This document shows positions 1 through 8,260 of a DNA stretch of 64,000 nucleotides, piece after piece. Position numbers and translations under genes: made by a program. Position 1 is the stretch's first letter. Each line of letters begins with the position of its first letter. The stretch covers positions 124,001 through 188,000 of the forward strand of contig NZ_CP168219.1 of NCBI RefSeq assembly GCF_041714655.1, written 5' to 3'. The notes beneath the pieces were generated by a model. That model saw only the letters and a list, made by a program, of their open reading frames with translations. It did not search any database and was not told the DNA's origin. Source of the DNA: Pseudoroseicyclus_A sp041714655 (GTDB lineage Bacteria > Pseudomonadota > Alphaproteobacteria > Rhodobacterales > Rhodobacteraceae).

Positions 1-102
1 CGCACCCGGCGGGTGGAGGACCTCGGCGATTGGCTGGCGAAACGCGCCTCCGCCGGGCGGATGGCGCCGCGAGGCTTCCCGCGCGACAACCGCTTTGCCT
101 GA
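1..102 (+). CDS. C-terminal end of an unrecognised protein (5' truncated)
   Basis: An open frame enters at the left edge and runs 33 codons to TGA at 100-102, ending in ...GFPRDNRFA. It is rich in Arg and Gly with no recognisable motif, so no function is proposed. The next gene appears to start at TTG 95, overlapping this stop by 8 bases, which suggests the two are co-transcribed. Codon use fits the GC-rich neighbours. Confidence 0.5.
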   Translation, partial: RTRRVEDLGDWLAKRASAGRMAPRGFPRDNRFA

Positions 103-535
103 CCGCCTGAGGTCACGCCTCAGGGCGTGGTGGGCGGGGGCCGATTGGTCCGAGCGGCTCCTGGGCCTCTTCACGGCGGGGTTCCTCACCTTCTGCCTCG
201 GGTTCTTCTGCAAGGCCTGGATCCTGGCGTCCGGCCCGTCCGACGGCCCGCCCTGCCGCGAGCTTGCCGCCGAAGAGGCGACGGTCTTCGCCTACGAGCC
301 CGGCCCGAGCGCGCTCGATCGTGTCAACGGCGTCGTCGTCTCGGGCATCTGGGGGCGGGCGCAGCCGCGCTGCGTGATGGTCATCGGCAGGCACCGCTGC
401 GAGGTGACCGGGCCGACGATCCTGCGCGCGGAGGTCCATGGCCAGCGGCGCTACTTCGAGGTGCCGGAGGGGCGCGCCGCCGTGCTCACCGTCCGACGGC
501 GGACGCCGCAGTGCACTTTGCCGCAGGACGTGTGA
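95..535 (+). CDS. Small membrane-anchored hypothetical protein
   Basis: This 146-residue protein is not recognised. A basic N-terminus (about residues 1-20) is followed by one hydrophobic segment (about 22-45, Leu/Phe/Gly rich), then a soluble domain with four cysteines spaced like possible disulfide pairs (CRELAAEE, RCVMVIGRHRCEV, QCTLP). The likely topology is one membrane anchor with a C-terminal extracytoplasmic domain. The only in-frame start near the upstream stop is TTG 95; CTG 107 is an alternative. It lies just upstream of tuf on the same strand, but a promoter-like site between them suggests tuf is transcribed separately. Confidence 0.55.
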   Translation: MPDRLRSRLRAWWAGADWSERLLGLFTAGFLTFCLGFFCKAWILASGPSDGPPCRELAAEEATVFAYEPGPSALDRVNGVVVSGIWGRAQPRCVMVIGRHRCEVTGPTILRAEVHGQRRYFEVPEGRAAVLTVRRRTPQCTLPQDV

Positions 536-588
536 CGGGGCGAGCGGCGGGGCGAGCCGCAGGGCGACGGCCAGACCCCCATGCCGGC

Positions 589-616
589 TTGATTTCTGCC
601 CTCCGACTCAATACAT
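589..616 (+). promoter_or_regulatory. Candidate sigma-70-type promoter of tuf
   Basis: TTGATT (589-594) and ATACAT (611-616) are separated by 16 bases, about 60 bases before the tuf start, in the only comparatively AT-rich patch of the 536-679 gap. The spacing and hexamers suit a housekeeping promoter; this is inference from sequence only. Confidence 0.4.
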
Positions 617-679
617 GGCCCGCGATATTGACCATGGGAGCCCCCCGGCGGGGCGCCACAACCAGCGGAGCGCGGGCAC

Positions 680-1855
<1,176 letters not shown>

Positions 1856-1863
1856 GGGGTAGC

Positions 1864-1895
1864 GCCCCAAATTCTTCTTCGGAAGAATTTGGGGC
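1864..1895 (+). terminator. 14-bp UUCG-capped hairpin after tuf
   Basis: Perfect 14-bp stem (1864-1877 pairing with 1882-1895) closed by a C(UUCG)G tetraloop, 8 bases after the tuf stop. The loop-proximal part of the stem is A/T rich (AAATTCTTC / GAAGAATTT). There is no long T tract, so it may act as a terminator or as a 3' end stabiliser. The core resembles palindromes at 1968-1991 and 27899-27920. Confidence 0.7.
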
Positions 1896-1950
1896 CTCCA
1901 CCAGATTGCAGGGGGCCGTCCTTCGGGGCGGCCCGTTTGCTTTGGGCGGA

Positions 1951-2793
1951 TCATCGGCGGGGGGCGGAAAATCCTTCTGCAGAAGGATTTTCGGGTCCGC
2001 CATCTGGCGCATGGGCCCCCGGAGCATGGCCCAGCAGGCAGGCCTCCGTCTCGTCATCGACCGGCGAGAGAAGCTCGACCTCCAGCCCCGCGATGGCCGC
2101 GTCATGGATCGAGGCGAGCCGCCCGACCAGCGATGACATCGACAGCAGCACCCCGCCCGGCCCCTCCAGCACCGCCGGCACGAAAGCGGGCGGCGCGGTG
2201 CCGGCGAGCCTGGCGGGGACGTGGTCGAAGAGCCCCTCCGCCCGCGCCCGGGCGAAGCGCGCCGCGATCCGCTCGCTCTCCGCCGCCGCGGCCTGCATGC
2301 GAAAGTAGAAGACGAGGCTCACGTCCTGCCAGTTCCGCACCCGGGCGCGGAAGGCCTCGGAGAGGAAGATCTCGAAGAGCGAGGGGTGGGGGCCGGCATC
2401 CCCGAGCGAGGCCAGAAGCGCCGCGCCCGGCCCGTTCCGCCGGAGCACCTGCCATTCGGCATCGAGGACGAAGCCGGGGAAGGGCCAGTGGCGGAGCACC
2501 CGCCGCTCGAGCCGGTCGAGCAGCGCCTCCATCTCCGCCGCGCCGAAGCCCTCGTGCCGGAAGGGGTTGGGCAGCCCCGCCGCCGAGAAGAGCATCGCCC
2601 GCTGCGGCAGCGACAGCGCCAGCTCGGTGCAGAGCCGGATGAGGAAGTCCCGCGTCGCCCGGCTCCGCCCGGTCTCGACGAAGGAGACATGCCGCTGCGT
2701 GGTGCCGATCCGCCCGGCGAGCGCCAGCTGCGACAGGCCGAGATCCTGACGGAGGTTCTGGAGCGCCGGGCCGACCTGAATGATACCCTCCAA
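1951..2793 (-). CDS. XRE-family transcriptional regulator with MmyB-like ligand domain
   Basis: An N-terminal helix-turn-helix (about residues 8-62, LRQDLGLSQLALAGRIGT then HVSFVETGRSRATRDFL) is followed by a roughly 160-residue MmyB-type domain (WPFPGFVLDAEWQVLRRNG motif). Such proteins are DNA-binding regulators thought to sense a small lipid-like ligand. Start: TTG at 2793; there is no better ATG upstream of the HTH. It diverges from the MAPEG gene at 2858, so it may control it. The last residues (PENPSAEGFSAPRR) are encoded by a palindromic repeat (1968-1991), so the C-terminus may be an extension acquired with the repeat. Confidence 0.85.
   Translation of the reverse strand: MEGIIQVGPALQNLRQDLGLSQLALAGRIGTTQRHVSFVETGRSRATRDFLIRLCTELALSLPQRAMLFSAAGLPNPFRHEGFGAAEMEALLDRLERRVLRHWPFPGFVLDAEWQVLRRNGPGAALLASLGDAGPHPSLFEIFLSEAFRARVRNWQDVSLVFYFRMQAAAAESERIAARFARARAEGLFDHVPARLAGTAPPAFVPAVLEGPGGVLLSMSSLVGRLASIHDAAIAGLEVELLSPVDDETEACLLGHAPGAHAPDGGPENPSAEGFSAPRR
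1968..1991. repeat. Perfect 24-nt palindrome inside the 3' end of a regulator gene
   Basis: AAAATCCTTCTG at 1968-1979 is followed directly by its exact complement at 1980-1991. It falls within the reading frame of the XRE regulator just before its stop and belongs to the same visual family as 1864-1895 and 27899-27920. It may terminate transcripts arriving from either side. Confidence 0.7.
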
Positions 2794-2857
2794 GGGAATT
2801 GAGCCGATACCCTGAGGAGCCTAGCTCGGGAGGAGCGTCAACGGAAAGGATTTTCCC

Positions 2858-3253
2858 ATGCTTCTCTGGCTCCTCCTCGGCTCGGCCCTCTACCTGCTGA
2901 GCTGCTACGTCCCCGCCCTCATGCTCATCTCGCATATCTCCATCGGCCGCTTCCTCGCCTCCCGCGACGAGGAGCCGTTGAAGAACGCCGTCCACGGCCG
3001 GGCCGAGCGGGCAGCGCGGAACTTCCGCGAGAACTACCCGGTGTTCATGGGCCTCGGCATCCTCGCGCTGGTGGTGGAGGGGGCAAACATGCCGCTCGCG
3101 ACCTTCGGCGCGGCGGTCTTCGTGCTCGTCCGCATCCCCTACATGCCGATGTACATGGCGGCGGTGCCGGTCTGGCGCTCCATGGTCTTCATGGTCGGCT
3201 GGACGGGCATGGTGCTGATGGGGGTGGCGCTGGTCTGGCCGGGCCCGGCTTGA
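2858..3253 (+). CDS. MAPEG family membrane protein
   Basis: A 131-residue protein with about four hydrophobic segments and the MAPEG-type signature in the first loop (NAVHGRAERAARNFRENYPVF, about residues 47-67). MAPEG proteins are membrane proteins linked to eicosanoid and glutathione metabolism in eukaryotes; bacterial members are mostly uncharacterised. Start ATG 2858, with AAAGGA about 9 bases upstream. It diverges from the XRE/MmyB regulator, a likely local controller, though no operator was identified with confidence. Confidence 0.8.
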   Translation: MLLWLLLGSALYLLSCYVPALMLISHISIGRFLASRDEEPLKNAVHGRAERAARNFRENYPVFMGLGILALVVEGANMPLATFGAAVFVLVRIPYMPMYMAAVPVWRSMVFMVGWTGMVLMGVALVWPGPA

Positions 3254-3332
3254 GGGCGCCTGCGCGGGGTGGAGAGGCCGGGGGGCCAGCCCCGTCGCCC
3301 TTGGGGCTTGAACCAATGGCGCCACCAATGGC

Positions 3333-3366
3333 GACCCCCCCGAGGTATTTGGAGCCAGATGAAGGG
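3333..3366 (-). repeat. Dispersed intergenic element (copy a)
   Basis: On the minus strand this reads CTTCATCTGGCTCCAAATAC then CTCGGGGGGG, closely matching the copy at 58446 (TTTCATCTGGCCGAAAATAC CTCAGAGG) and related to those at 27801, 37811 and 50773. It lies between two convergent genes. The rest of 3254-3394 shows nothing further. Confidence 0.6.
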
Positions 3367-3394
3367 GATCCGGAAGGTCGGTCCGGGGCAGTGA

Positions 3395-4102
3395 TCAGGG
3401 CTGTGGCGGCAGGCCGAGCATCGCGTCGGCCCGGTCGGTCACCTTGTTGAGCAGCGCCGTCAGGCTCGCTGTCGCCGCCGCCCGCTCTGCCTCGCCGGGC
3501 TGGCGGGGCAGGGGCGGCGCCTCCCAGGGGGCGACGACCATGGCGCCCCTGGCGAAGGGGCGGGGAAAGAGCGTTCTGTCCCAGCTTTTCAGTCGCCAGG
3601 AGGGGCGCTGGCTGACCGCCATCGCCCAGACCGGCACGCCGGCGATGCGCGCCCAGTCGATGGGCACGGGCTTCAGCTCCCGCGCCGGGCCGGCGGGGCC
3701 GTCGGCGGCGATGCCGATGGAGATGCGCTCATCGCGCAGCCGCTTCAGCACCACCCGCATCTGCGCGAGGGTGGAGGCTTTGGGCGGCATGACCATCGGC
3801 AGGAAGCCCTGCCGCTCCATCACCTCCGCCATCATCCGGCCGACCGCCGTGCCCTCGTTCAGGGTCGAGATCGGCGCCGGCATCGGCCAGCAATAGCCGC
3901 AGAAGGCCAGCCGCGAATGCCAGGTGACGACGATCACCGGCCCGGCCTTCACCGCCTCCTCCAGCGCCTCCGTCCCCTCCCGCTCCCATCGCGTGGTGCG
4001 GACAGACAGGTCTGTCCAGCCGGAGATGAAGACGGCGAGGCCGCGGCGGAGCCAGCGGGCATTGCGGAGGCGTTTGCGAAGGGAGGGGGCGGGCGAAGAC
4101 AT
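3395..4102 (-). CDS. Lysophospholipid acyltransferase family protein (DUF374)
   Basis: A 235-residue cytoplasmic/membrane-associated acyltransferase-like protein. The family motifs are visible: VIVVTWHSRLAF (in the position of the catalytic HX4D-like block) and IGIAADGPAGPARELKP (DUF374 DGPxGPR-type block). Members are thought to acylate lipid A or phospholipid precursors. ATG 4102 (MSSPAPSLRKRLRNARWLRRG) was preferred to the frame's upstream starts, which add a low-complexity Pro/Arg tail. Transcribed away from tRNA-Trp. The substrate cannot be told from sequence. Confidence 0.82.
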   Translation of the reverse strand: MSSPAPSLRKRLRNARWLRRGLAVFISGWTDLSVRTTRWEREGTEALEEAVKAGPVIVVTWHSRLAFCGYCWPMPAPISTLNEGTAVGRMMAEVMERQGFLPMVMPPKASTLAQMRVVLKRLRDERISIGIAADGPAGPARELKPVPIDWARIAGVPVWAMAVSQRPSWRLKSWDRTLFPRPFARGAMVVAPWEAPPLPRQPGEAERAAATASLTALLNKVTDRADAMLGLPPQP

Positions 4103-4205
4103 GGCGGGCACCCTGCCGCGCGGGCGCCTGGGTGACAAGGGACGCGTCGGGGGGTGGAGGCCGTGAGGGTCGGACCGGGGCCCGGCGTCCAAGCGACTTG
4201 GGACA

Positions 4206-4340
4206 GGAGACCGGGCCTAGGGCGCTGGCCTGGGAGACCCGTCAGGGTGGATCGCGCCGGGAGGGCCGCGCGCCGGAAACCGAGTGAAGGTGACCGGGCC
4301 AGATAGCCTGACCTCGGAGACCGGACCCGAAGACCCGGCC
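4206..4340. repeat. Degenerate tandem repeats of about 28 nt
   Basis: Units resembling GGAGACCGGGCC start near 4206, 4233, 4261 (much decayed), 4289 and 4316, with a further partial unit near 4329; the spacing is 27-28 bases. This occupies most of the 335-base gene-free stretch 4103-4437. No ORF with sensible composition is present there. Function unknown. Confidence 0.4.
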
Positions 4341-4437
4341 CAGGGGATCGCGCCGCAGAGAGCCCGCGCCAAGGGCCCCCCCGGGCATCGGGGCCTTGCC
4401 TCGCGTCCCGCTTCGTCTTAAGCAGCCGCTCGGCCCT

Positions 4438-4513
4438 AGGGGTATAGCTCAGTTGGTAGAGCGACGGTCTCCAAAACCGTAGGTCGCGGGTTCGAGCCCT
4501 GCTGCCCCTGCCA
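4438..4513 (+). tRNA. tRNA-Trp (anticodon CCA)
   Basis: Complete 76-nt cloverleaf. The acceptor stem AGGGGTA pairs with TGCCCCT, the discriminator is G, and CCA is encoded at 4511-4513. D arm with AGTTGGTAGAG, anticodon loop CTCCAAA giving anticodon CCA, T arm GGTTCGAGCC. A tRNA-Trp gene ahead of secE-nusG is the expected position; here two genes have come between. Confidence 0.97.
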
Positions 4514-4598
4514 TTCCTCCAGATCACCGGCTCATTGCGGTTGCGCCCGGCGCCCCCGGGCGACAAGCTCGCCCAATCCGCCAGCCAGGGACGCCCCG

Positions 4599-5060
4599 AT
4601 GCTTTCGCAAAAAGCCCGCTATGCGCTGCATGCCGCCATCCATCTGGCGCGGGCCGAGGCGGTGGCCGGGGCGGAGGAACGCGCGGTGACGGCGGCGGCC
4701 ATCGCGGCGGCGGAGGGCATCCCGCCCAAGTATCTCGAACAGATCCTCGCCGATCTGAAGCGGCGCGGCATCGTGCGCGGCCGGCGCGGCCCCTCGGGCG
4801 GCTACCGGCTCGCGCGGCCGGCGGCCGAGATCTCCTTCGCCGAGATCCTGCGCGGCGTCGACGGGCCGCTGGCGCTCGCGCCTTGCGTCTCGCAGAGCGC
4901 GCCGGGCCGCTGCCCGGATTGCCGCAATGTCGAGACCTGCGAGATCCGCCCGATTCTCGAGGCGGTGCGGCACACGACCTCGCTGCTCCTCGAGGGCATG
5001 TCGCTCGCCGAAGCGGCGGGCGGCAAGGCCGTCTCCTTCGCCACTCTGCCCGGCGCCTGA
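4599..5060 (+). CDS. Rrf2 family transcriptional regulator with four-cysteine cluster
   Basis: A 153-residue winged-helix regulator. The Rrf2 start (MLSQKARYALHAAIHLAR), recognition helix region (IPPKYLEQILADLKRRGIV) and wing (RGPSGGYRLARP) are all clear. Cysteines at 96, 105, 108 and 114 (C-x8-C-x2-C-x5-C) occupy the region that binds Fe-S or senses redox/sulfur in IscR/NsrR-type members, so metal- or thiol-based sensing is inferred. A near-perfect inverted repeat lies just downstream, over the promoter of the adjacent permease gene, making that gene the likely target. Confidence 0.93.
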   Translation: MLSQKARYALHAAIHLARAEAVAGAEERAVTAAAIAAAEGIPPKYLEQILADLKRRGIVRGRRGPSGGYRLARPAAEISFAEILRGVDGPLALAPCVSQSAPGRCPDCRNVETCEIRPILEAVRHTTSLLLEGMSLAEAAGGKAVSFATLPGA

Positions 5061-5100
5061 GCAGGGCCCCACCGGCGCGCCGGGGTCGCTCAGATTTCGC

Positions 5101-5133
5101 TTGACCGAATTACCTACCTATCAGGTATGTAAT
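5101..5133 (+). promoter_or_regulatory. Promoter overlapped by a candidate Rrf2 operator
   Basis: TTGACC (5101-5106) is followed by the inverted repeat ATTACCTACCT (5109-5119), 3-base centre, AGGTATGTAAT (5123-5133), with one mismatch. A -10-like TATGTA (5126-5131) lies inside the right arm at a 19-base spacing. A dimeric regulator bound here would cover the promoter. Position, 31 bases before the TSUP permease start, suggests direct control by the Rrf2 protein encoded immediately upstream. Confidence 0.6.
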
Positions 5134-5163
5134 TAGGGTAACTGGCGGTCACTGGAGACCCAA

Positions 5164-5934
5164 ATGGAAAACAGCTTCCTGCTCTTCTCACTCGTCGGCT
5201 TCCTCGCCCAGCTCGTCGACGGCGCGCTCGGCATGGCTTACGGCGTCGTCGCCTCCTCCGTCCTTCTGTCCTTCGGGGTGGCGCCGGCCGTCGCCTCGGC
5301 GACCACGCATTTCGCCGAGGTCTTCACCACCGGCGCCTCCGCCGGCTCGCATATCTGGAACCGCAACGTGAACTGGAAGATGTTCGCGGCCCTCGCGCCC
5401 GCCGGGGTCATCGGCGGGGTGCTCGGCACCTATGTGCTGACCAGCTTCGACGGCGACGTGCTCAAGCCATTCATCGCGCTCTACCTCGCCGTCGCCGGCG
5501 TCTGGATCGTGGCGCGCGGCCTGGCCGGGCCGGTGACGCTGCGCGAGCCGACAGCCCGGGCGCTGGCGCCGCTCGGCGGGGCCGGCGGCTTCATCGACGC
5601 CGTCGGAGGCGGCGGCTGGGGGCCTTCGGTCACCACGGCGCTCATCGGCTCCGGCGCCGCGCCGCGCACGACGATCGGCACCGTGAACACGGCGGAGTTC
5701 TTCCTGACCGTGGCCGTCTCGGCCGCCTTCCTCACCGCGCTGCTCACCGGCAATTGGGAGGCCGGCGGCATCACCGGGCACCTCGCGGCCGCGGGCGGGC
5801 TGATCGTCGGCGGCGTCCTCGCCGCGCCGCTCGCCGGCTATGTCGTCAAGATCATCCCGGCGCGGCAGCTCATGCTGACCGTGGGCGTGCTGATCCTCTG
5901 CCTTGCCGTCTACCAGACCTGGCGGCTGATCTGA
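5164..5934 (+). CDS. TSUP (TauE/SafE) family sulfur-compound permease
   Basis: A 256-residue polytopic inner-membrane protein with about eight hydrophobic segments and the TSUP halves: FLAQLVDGALGMAYGV in the first and GGFIDAVGGGGWGPSVT in the second. Family members move sulfite, sulfoacetate, sulfide or related anions. Start ATG 5164, preceded by CTGGAGACC. Its promoter is overlapped by a palindrome next to an Rrf2 gene, so expression tied to cysteine, sulfide or redox state is inferred. The exact substrate is unknown. A strong terminator follows. Confidence 0.88.
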   Translation: MENSFLLFSLVGFLAQLVDGALGMAYGVVASSVLLSFGVAPAVASATTHFAEVFTTGASAGSHIWNRNVNWKMFAALAPAGVIGGVLGTYVLTSFDGDVLKPFIALYLAVAGVWIVARGLAGPVTLREPTARALAPLGGAGGFIDAVGGGGWGPSVTTALIGSGAAPRTTIGTVNTAEFFLTVAVSAAFLTALLTGNWEAGGITGHLAAAGGLIVGGVLAAPLAGYVVKIIPARQLMLTVGVLILCLAVYQTWRLI

Positions 5935-5951
5935 GGACAAGCGGAGACAGG

Positions 5952-5987
5952 GGCGCGGCCCGGGCACAACACCCGGGCCGCGCCTTT
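5952..5987 (+). terminator. Rho-independent terminator of the TSUP gene
   Basis: Perfect 13-bp G+C stem (5952-5964 with 5972-5984), 7-base loop, followed by TTT. It ends the Rrf2/TSUP insertion before secE. Confidence 0.8.
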
Positions 5988-6063
5988 CCGCCGACGGCCA
6001 CGGGGCGGCCTTGAAAAGCGCACATCGACCCGTTACCTGCCGGCTGCCGCAAGGGAGACGCCG

Positions 6064-6264
6064 ATGGCCCGCACCAACCCCGCCCAGTTCATCCAGCAGA
6101 CACGCGCCGAGATCGGCAAGATCGTCTGGCCGACGCGCCGCGAGGTGCTGCTGACGACGCTGATGGTGGTGCTGCTGGCCGGCTTCGCGGCGGCGTTCTT
6201 CTCGATCGTCGACATCCTCATCCGGCTGGGGCTGACCGGCATCCTGAGCTATTTCGGCGGCTGA
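6064..6264 (+). CDS. secE: Preprotein translocase subunit SecE
   Basis: A 66-residue single-spanning subunit of the SecYEG channel, the usual short alphaproteobacterial form. The amphipathic segment (QTRAEIGKIVWPTRREVLLTT, about 11-31) carries the characteristic VxWPTR motif, followed by one transmembrane helix (about 33-57). Start ATG 6064 with AAGGGAGA about 6 bases upstream. It is followed by nusG as usual, although a separate promoter-like site lies between. Confidence 0.96.
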   Translation: MARTNPAQFIQQTRAEIGKIVWPTRREVLLTTLMVVLLAGFAAAFFSIVDILIRLGLTGILSYFGG

Positions 6265-6298
6265 CGGCCCCTCGGACCCTCCGGGCCTTGCCCGAGGG

Positions 6299-6327
6299 TT
6301 GAAATCGCTGCAGGCGGGCGGTATGAG
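6299..6327 (+). promoter_or_regulatory. Candidate promoter of nusG
   Basis: TTGAAA (6299-6304), exactly 17 bases, TATGAG (6322-6327), about 105 bases before the nusG ATG. A weak hairpin (ACCCTC/GAGGGT, 6276-6299) sits just before. This suggests nusG can be transcribed apart from secE. Confidence 0.5.
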
Positions 6328-6432
6328 GCCCGACGATTGGCGCGCGGCGATAAGAGCCCCGCGCCGATTTTCTTTGGCCCCGGGCGTTGCCGGGGCATTC
6401 GTGGACAAGACAGCCGAAGGGCAGGACGACAG

Positions 6433-6966
6433 ATGGCGAAGCGCTGGTATTCGGTGAGCGTGCTCTCGAACTTCGAGAAGAAGATCGCCGAGCAGATTCG
6501 CGCCAAGGTGGCCGAACAGGGGATCGAAGAGCAGATCGACGAGGTCCTGGTGCCCACCGAGGAGGTCATCGAGGTCCGCCGCGGCAAGAAGGTCACGACG
6601 GAGCGGCGCTTCATGCCGGGCTATGTGCTCGTGCATATGGAGATGTCCGACGAGGGCTATCACCTCATCACCTCGATCAACCGGGTGACCGGCTTCCTCG
6701 GCCCGCAGGGCCGGCCGATGCCGATGCGGGACGCCGAGGTCCAGCAGATCCTCGGCCGCGTCGAAGAGGGGCAGGAGGCGCCGCGCACGCTGATCCGCTT
6801 CGAGATCGGCGAGAAGGTGAAGGTCGCCGACGGCCCGTTCGAGGATTTCGACGGCACCGTCGAAGAGGTCGACGAGGACAACCAGCGTCTCAAGGTCACC
6901 GTCTCGATCTTCGGCCGCGCGACGCCGGTGGAGCTCGAGTTCACGCAGGTGTCGAAGCAGGGGTGA
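6433..6966 (+). CDS. nusG: Transcription termination/antitermination factor NusG
   Basis: A 177-residue factor binding RNA polymerase and coupling it to Rho or to ribosomal S10. The NGN domain (MAKRWYSVSVLSNFEKKI to about 110, with the family MPGYVLVHMEMSDEGYHLI block) and the KOW motif (IGEKVKVADGPFEDFDGTVEEVD) are intact. ATG 6433 is chosen because it gives the family N-terminus; the frame is open 32 codons further upstream but that part is promoter/leader. Normally adjacent to rplK; here a repeat and an opposing gene intervene. Confidence 0.97.
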   Translation: MAKRWYSVSVLSNFEKKIAEQIRAKVAEQGIEEQIDEVLVPTEEVIEVRRGKKVTTERRFMPGYVLVHMEMSDEGYHLITSINRVTGFLGPQGRPMPMRDAEVQQILGRVEEGQEAPRTLIRFEIGEKVKVADGPFEDFDGTVEEVDEDNQRLKVTVSIFGRATPVELEFTQVSKQG

Positions 6967-6974
6967 CCCCGGGC

Positions 6975-7290
6975 GGTGGGTTGAAAACCCACCCTACGCC
7001 TGACGCGACCGGTCTCCGCACCCGTAGGGTGGGTTTGTAACCCACCTTCCTTCGCCGCCACGACTGACCTTGCCGCGCAGGGCGAGCGCCGGCCCGGGGG
7101 TTGGCGCTCCTGCCGGTGCCGCTTCGCGGTTTATGGTGCCACACACCTCCCCGCTCCGAGCTCACGCCCAGCCCAACCAGAGCGCCGACCCGCGGGACGG
7201 GCCGGCGCTCGCCCTGCGCCTGCGGCGCGCACCGGGCGGGGGTCCCGCACAAGCGTCGGGCCAAGGGGAGAGGCTGTAGGGCGGGCTTCA
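6975..7290 (+). repeat. Composite dispersed repeat, copy A
   Basis: This fills the 321-base gap after nusG. Module 1 (6975-7047) is two facing palindromes of the type GTGGGTTGAAAACCCACCC and GGTGGGTTTGTAACCCACC. Module 2 (7077-7275) is GC-rich and, read in one frame, gives a peptide with PTRAPTRGTGRRSPCACGAH and RAGVPHKR. The inverted copy at 32520-32862 gives PTGAPTRGTTRRLPCACGAY and RAGVPHKR. A related hairpin GTAGGGCGGGCTTCAGCCCG follows at 7278. No transposase or protein-like start/RBS is seen, so it is treated as a non-coding mobile-like repeat. Confidence 0.65.
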
Positions 7291-8064
7291 GCCCGCCACC
7301 CCCGCCGCCGCCAAGTCCGGCTCCTCCGCCTTGAACCGCGCGGCCCAGTCCCGGTTGAGCGCGTCGGCGATCTTGGCGACGCCCGGTTCCAGCCCAGAGG
7401 CCGCCGCCACCGGCTGGCCGAGCGCGGCGAGGATGCGGGCGACCTCCGTCTCCGGATCCGCCGCGAGGGATTCGTAGGTCAGGCGGAGGGGCTCCACCCC
7501 GGCCTCGGCGAACCACGCCTCCCAATCCGCCTCCTCGGCCAGCGCCTGGCGGAGCCGGGCGGCGATGGCGGCGCCGTCATAGACCGGTGGGCGGGGTGGC
7601 GAGAGCCGCTCGACCTCGCTGCCGTCCGGCGCCTGATGCCAGAGCCCCGTCTGCTCGGCGCGGATGTACGAGATCGCCTGATCGAGCTTCGCCCCCCGCC
7701 GGAGGTAGACCGGCACGAGATCGCCGAGGACGGCCTCGATCGCCGCCATGTCGCCCTCCGCCCCGGGGGCGAGCAGATGCATCTGCCGCAGGAAGAAGGG
7801 GAAGCTCTCGCGCTGGACGCGCATGCCGAAGACCTCCGTCTCCCCCCGGCCACGGGCGAGCGCGGCGGCGACCACGGCGCGGCTGGCCTCCAGCTCTCCC
7901 GCGTAGTCCGCCTGGGCCAGATCGTAATCCTCGAGCCAGCCCTCCAGCGTCGGCACATGGAAATGCGAGTTGGGCGCCCCGGCCACGCCGGTGGCGCCGA
8001 GAAGTCGGCAGAGGAGCGTCGAGCCGCTCCGCGGCGTGGTGAAGATGATGTAACCCTTTGTCAT
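7288..8064 (-). CDS. Stf0-type sulfotransferase family protein
   Basis: A 258-residue PAPS-dependent sulfotransferase-like protein. The 5'-phosphosulfate loop TTPRSGSTLLCRLL lies at about residues 9-22, followed by SHFHVPTLEGWLEDY and YLRRGAKLDQAISYIRAEQTGLWH, features of the Stf0 group that sulfates trehalose in mycobacteria. The acceptor here is unknown. ATG 8064 (MTKGYIIF) places the loop correctly; the frame runs further upstream only through the rplK leader. It lies antisense between nusG and rplK, interrupting a normally contiguous block. Confidence 0.85.
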   Translation of the reverse strand: MTKGYIIFTTPRSGSTLLCRLLGATGVAGAPNSHFHVPTLEGWLEDYDLAQADYAGELEASRAVVAAALARGRGETEVFGMRVQRESFPFFLRQMHLLAPGAEGDMAAIEAVLGDLVPVYLRRGAKLDQAISYIRAEQTGLWHQAPDGSEVERLSPPRPPVYDGAAIAARLRQALAEEADWEAWFAEAGVEPLRLTYESLAADPETEVARILAALGQPVAAASGLEPGVAKIADALNRDWAARFKAEEPDLAAAGVAG

Positions 8065-8260
8065 GGCGGCATCTGAGGGCGCAGAGCCCGGCGTGACAAG
8101 GGCAATCCCTTGCATTCGGGGGGCAGGCGGTGTAACCGCCGCCTCTGTCCCCTTCCGGGGGCACCAAACGTGGGAGGCGAGGCGCTCGCGAGCGCCGGAC
8201 CGGACCACGCCAACCGATCCCCAAGGGCGCGCCTGCGGGGAGTTGAGAAAGGAGACTCTC

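Noticed and set aside
4206..4340. CRISPR array
   Set aside because: Units are degenerate, the period of 27-28 bases leaves no unique spacers of usual length, and no cas genes are present.
7101..7334. A small gene in composite repeat copy A (start MALLPVPL...)
   Set aside because: The frame similarity to copy B is explained by the repeats themselves; there is no ribosome-binding site and the peptide is Pro/Arg-rich with no conserved start.
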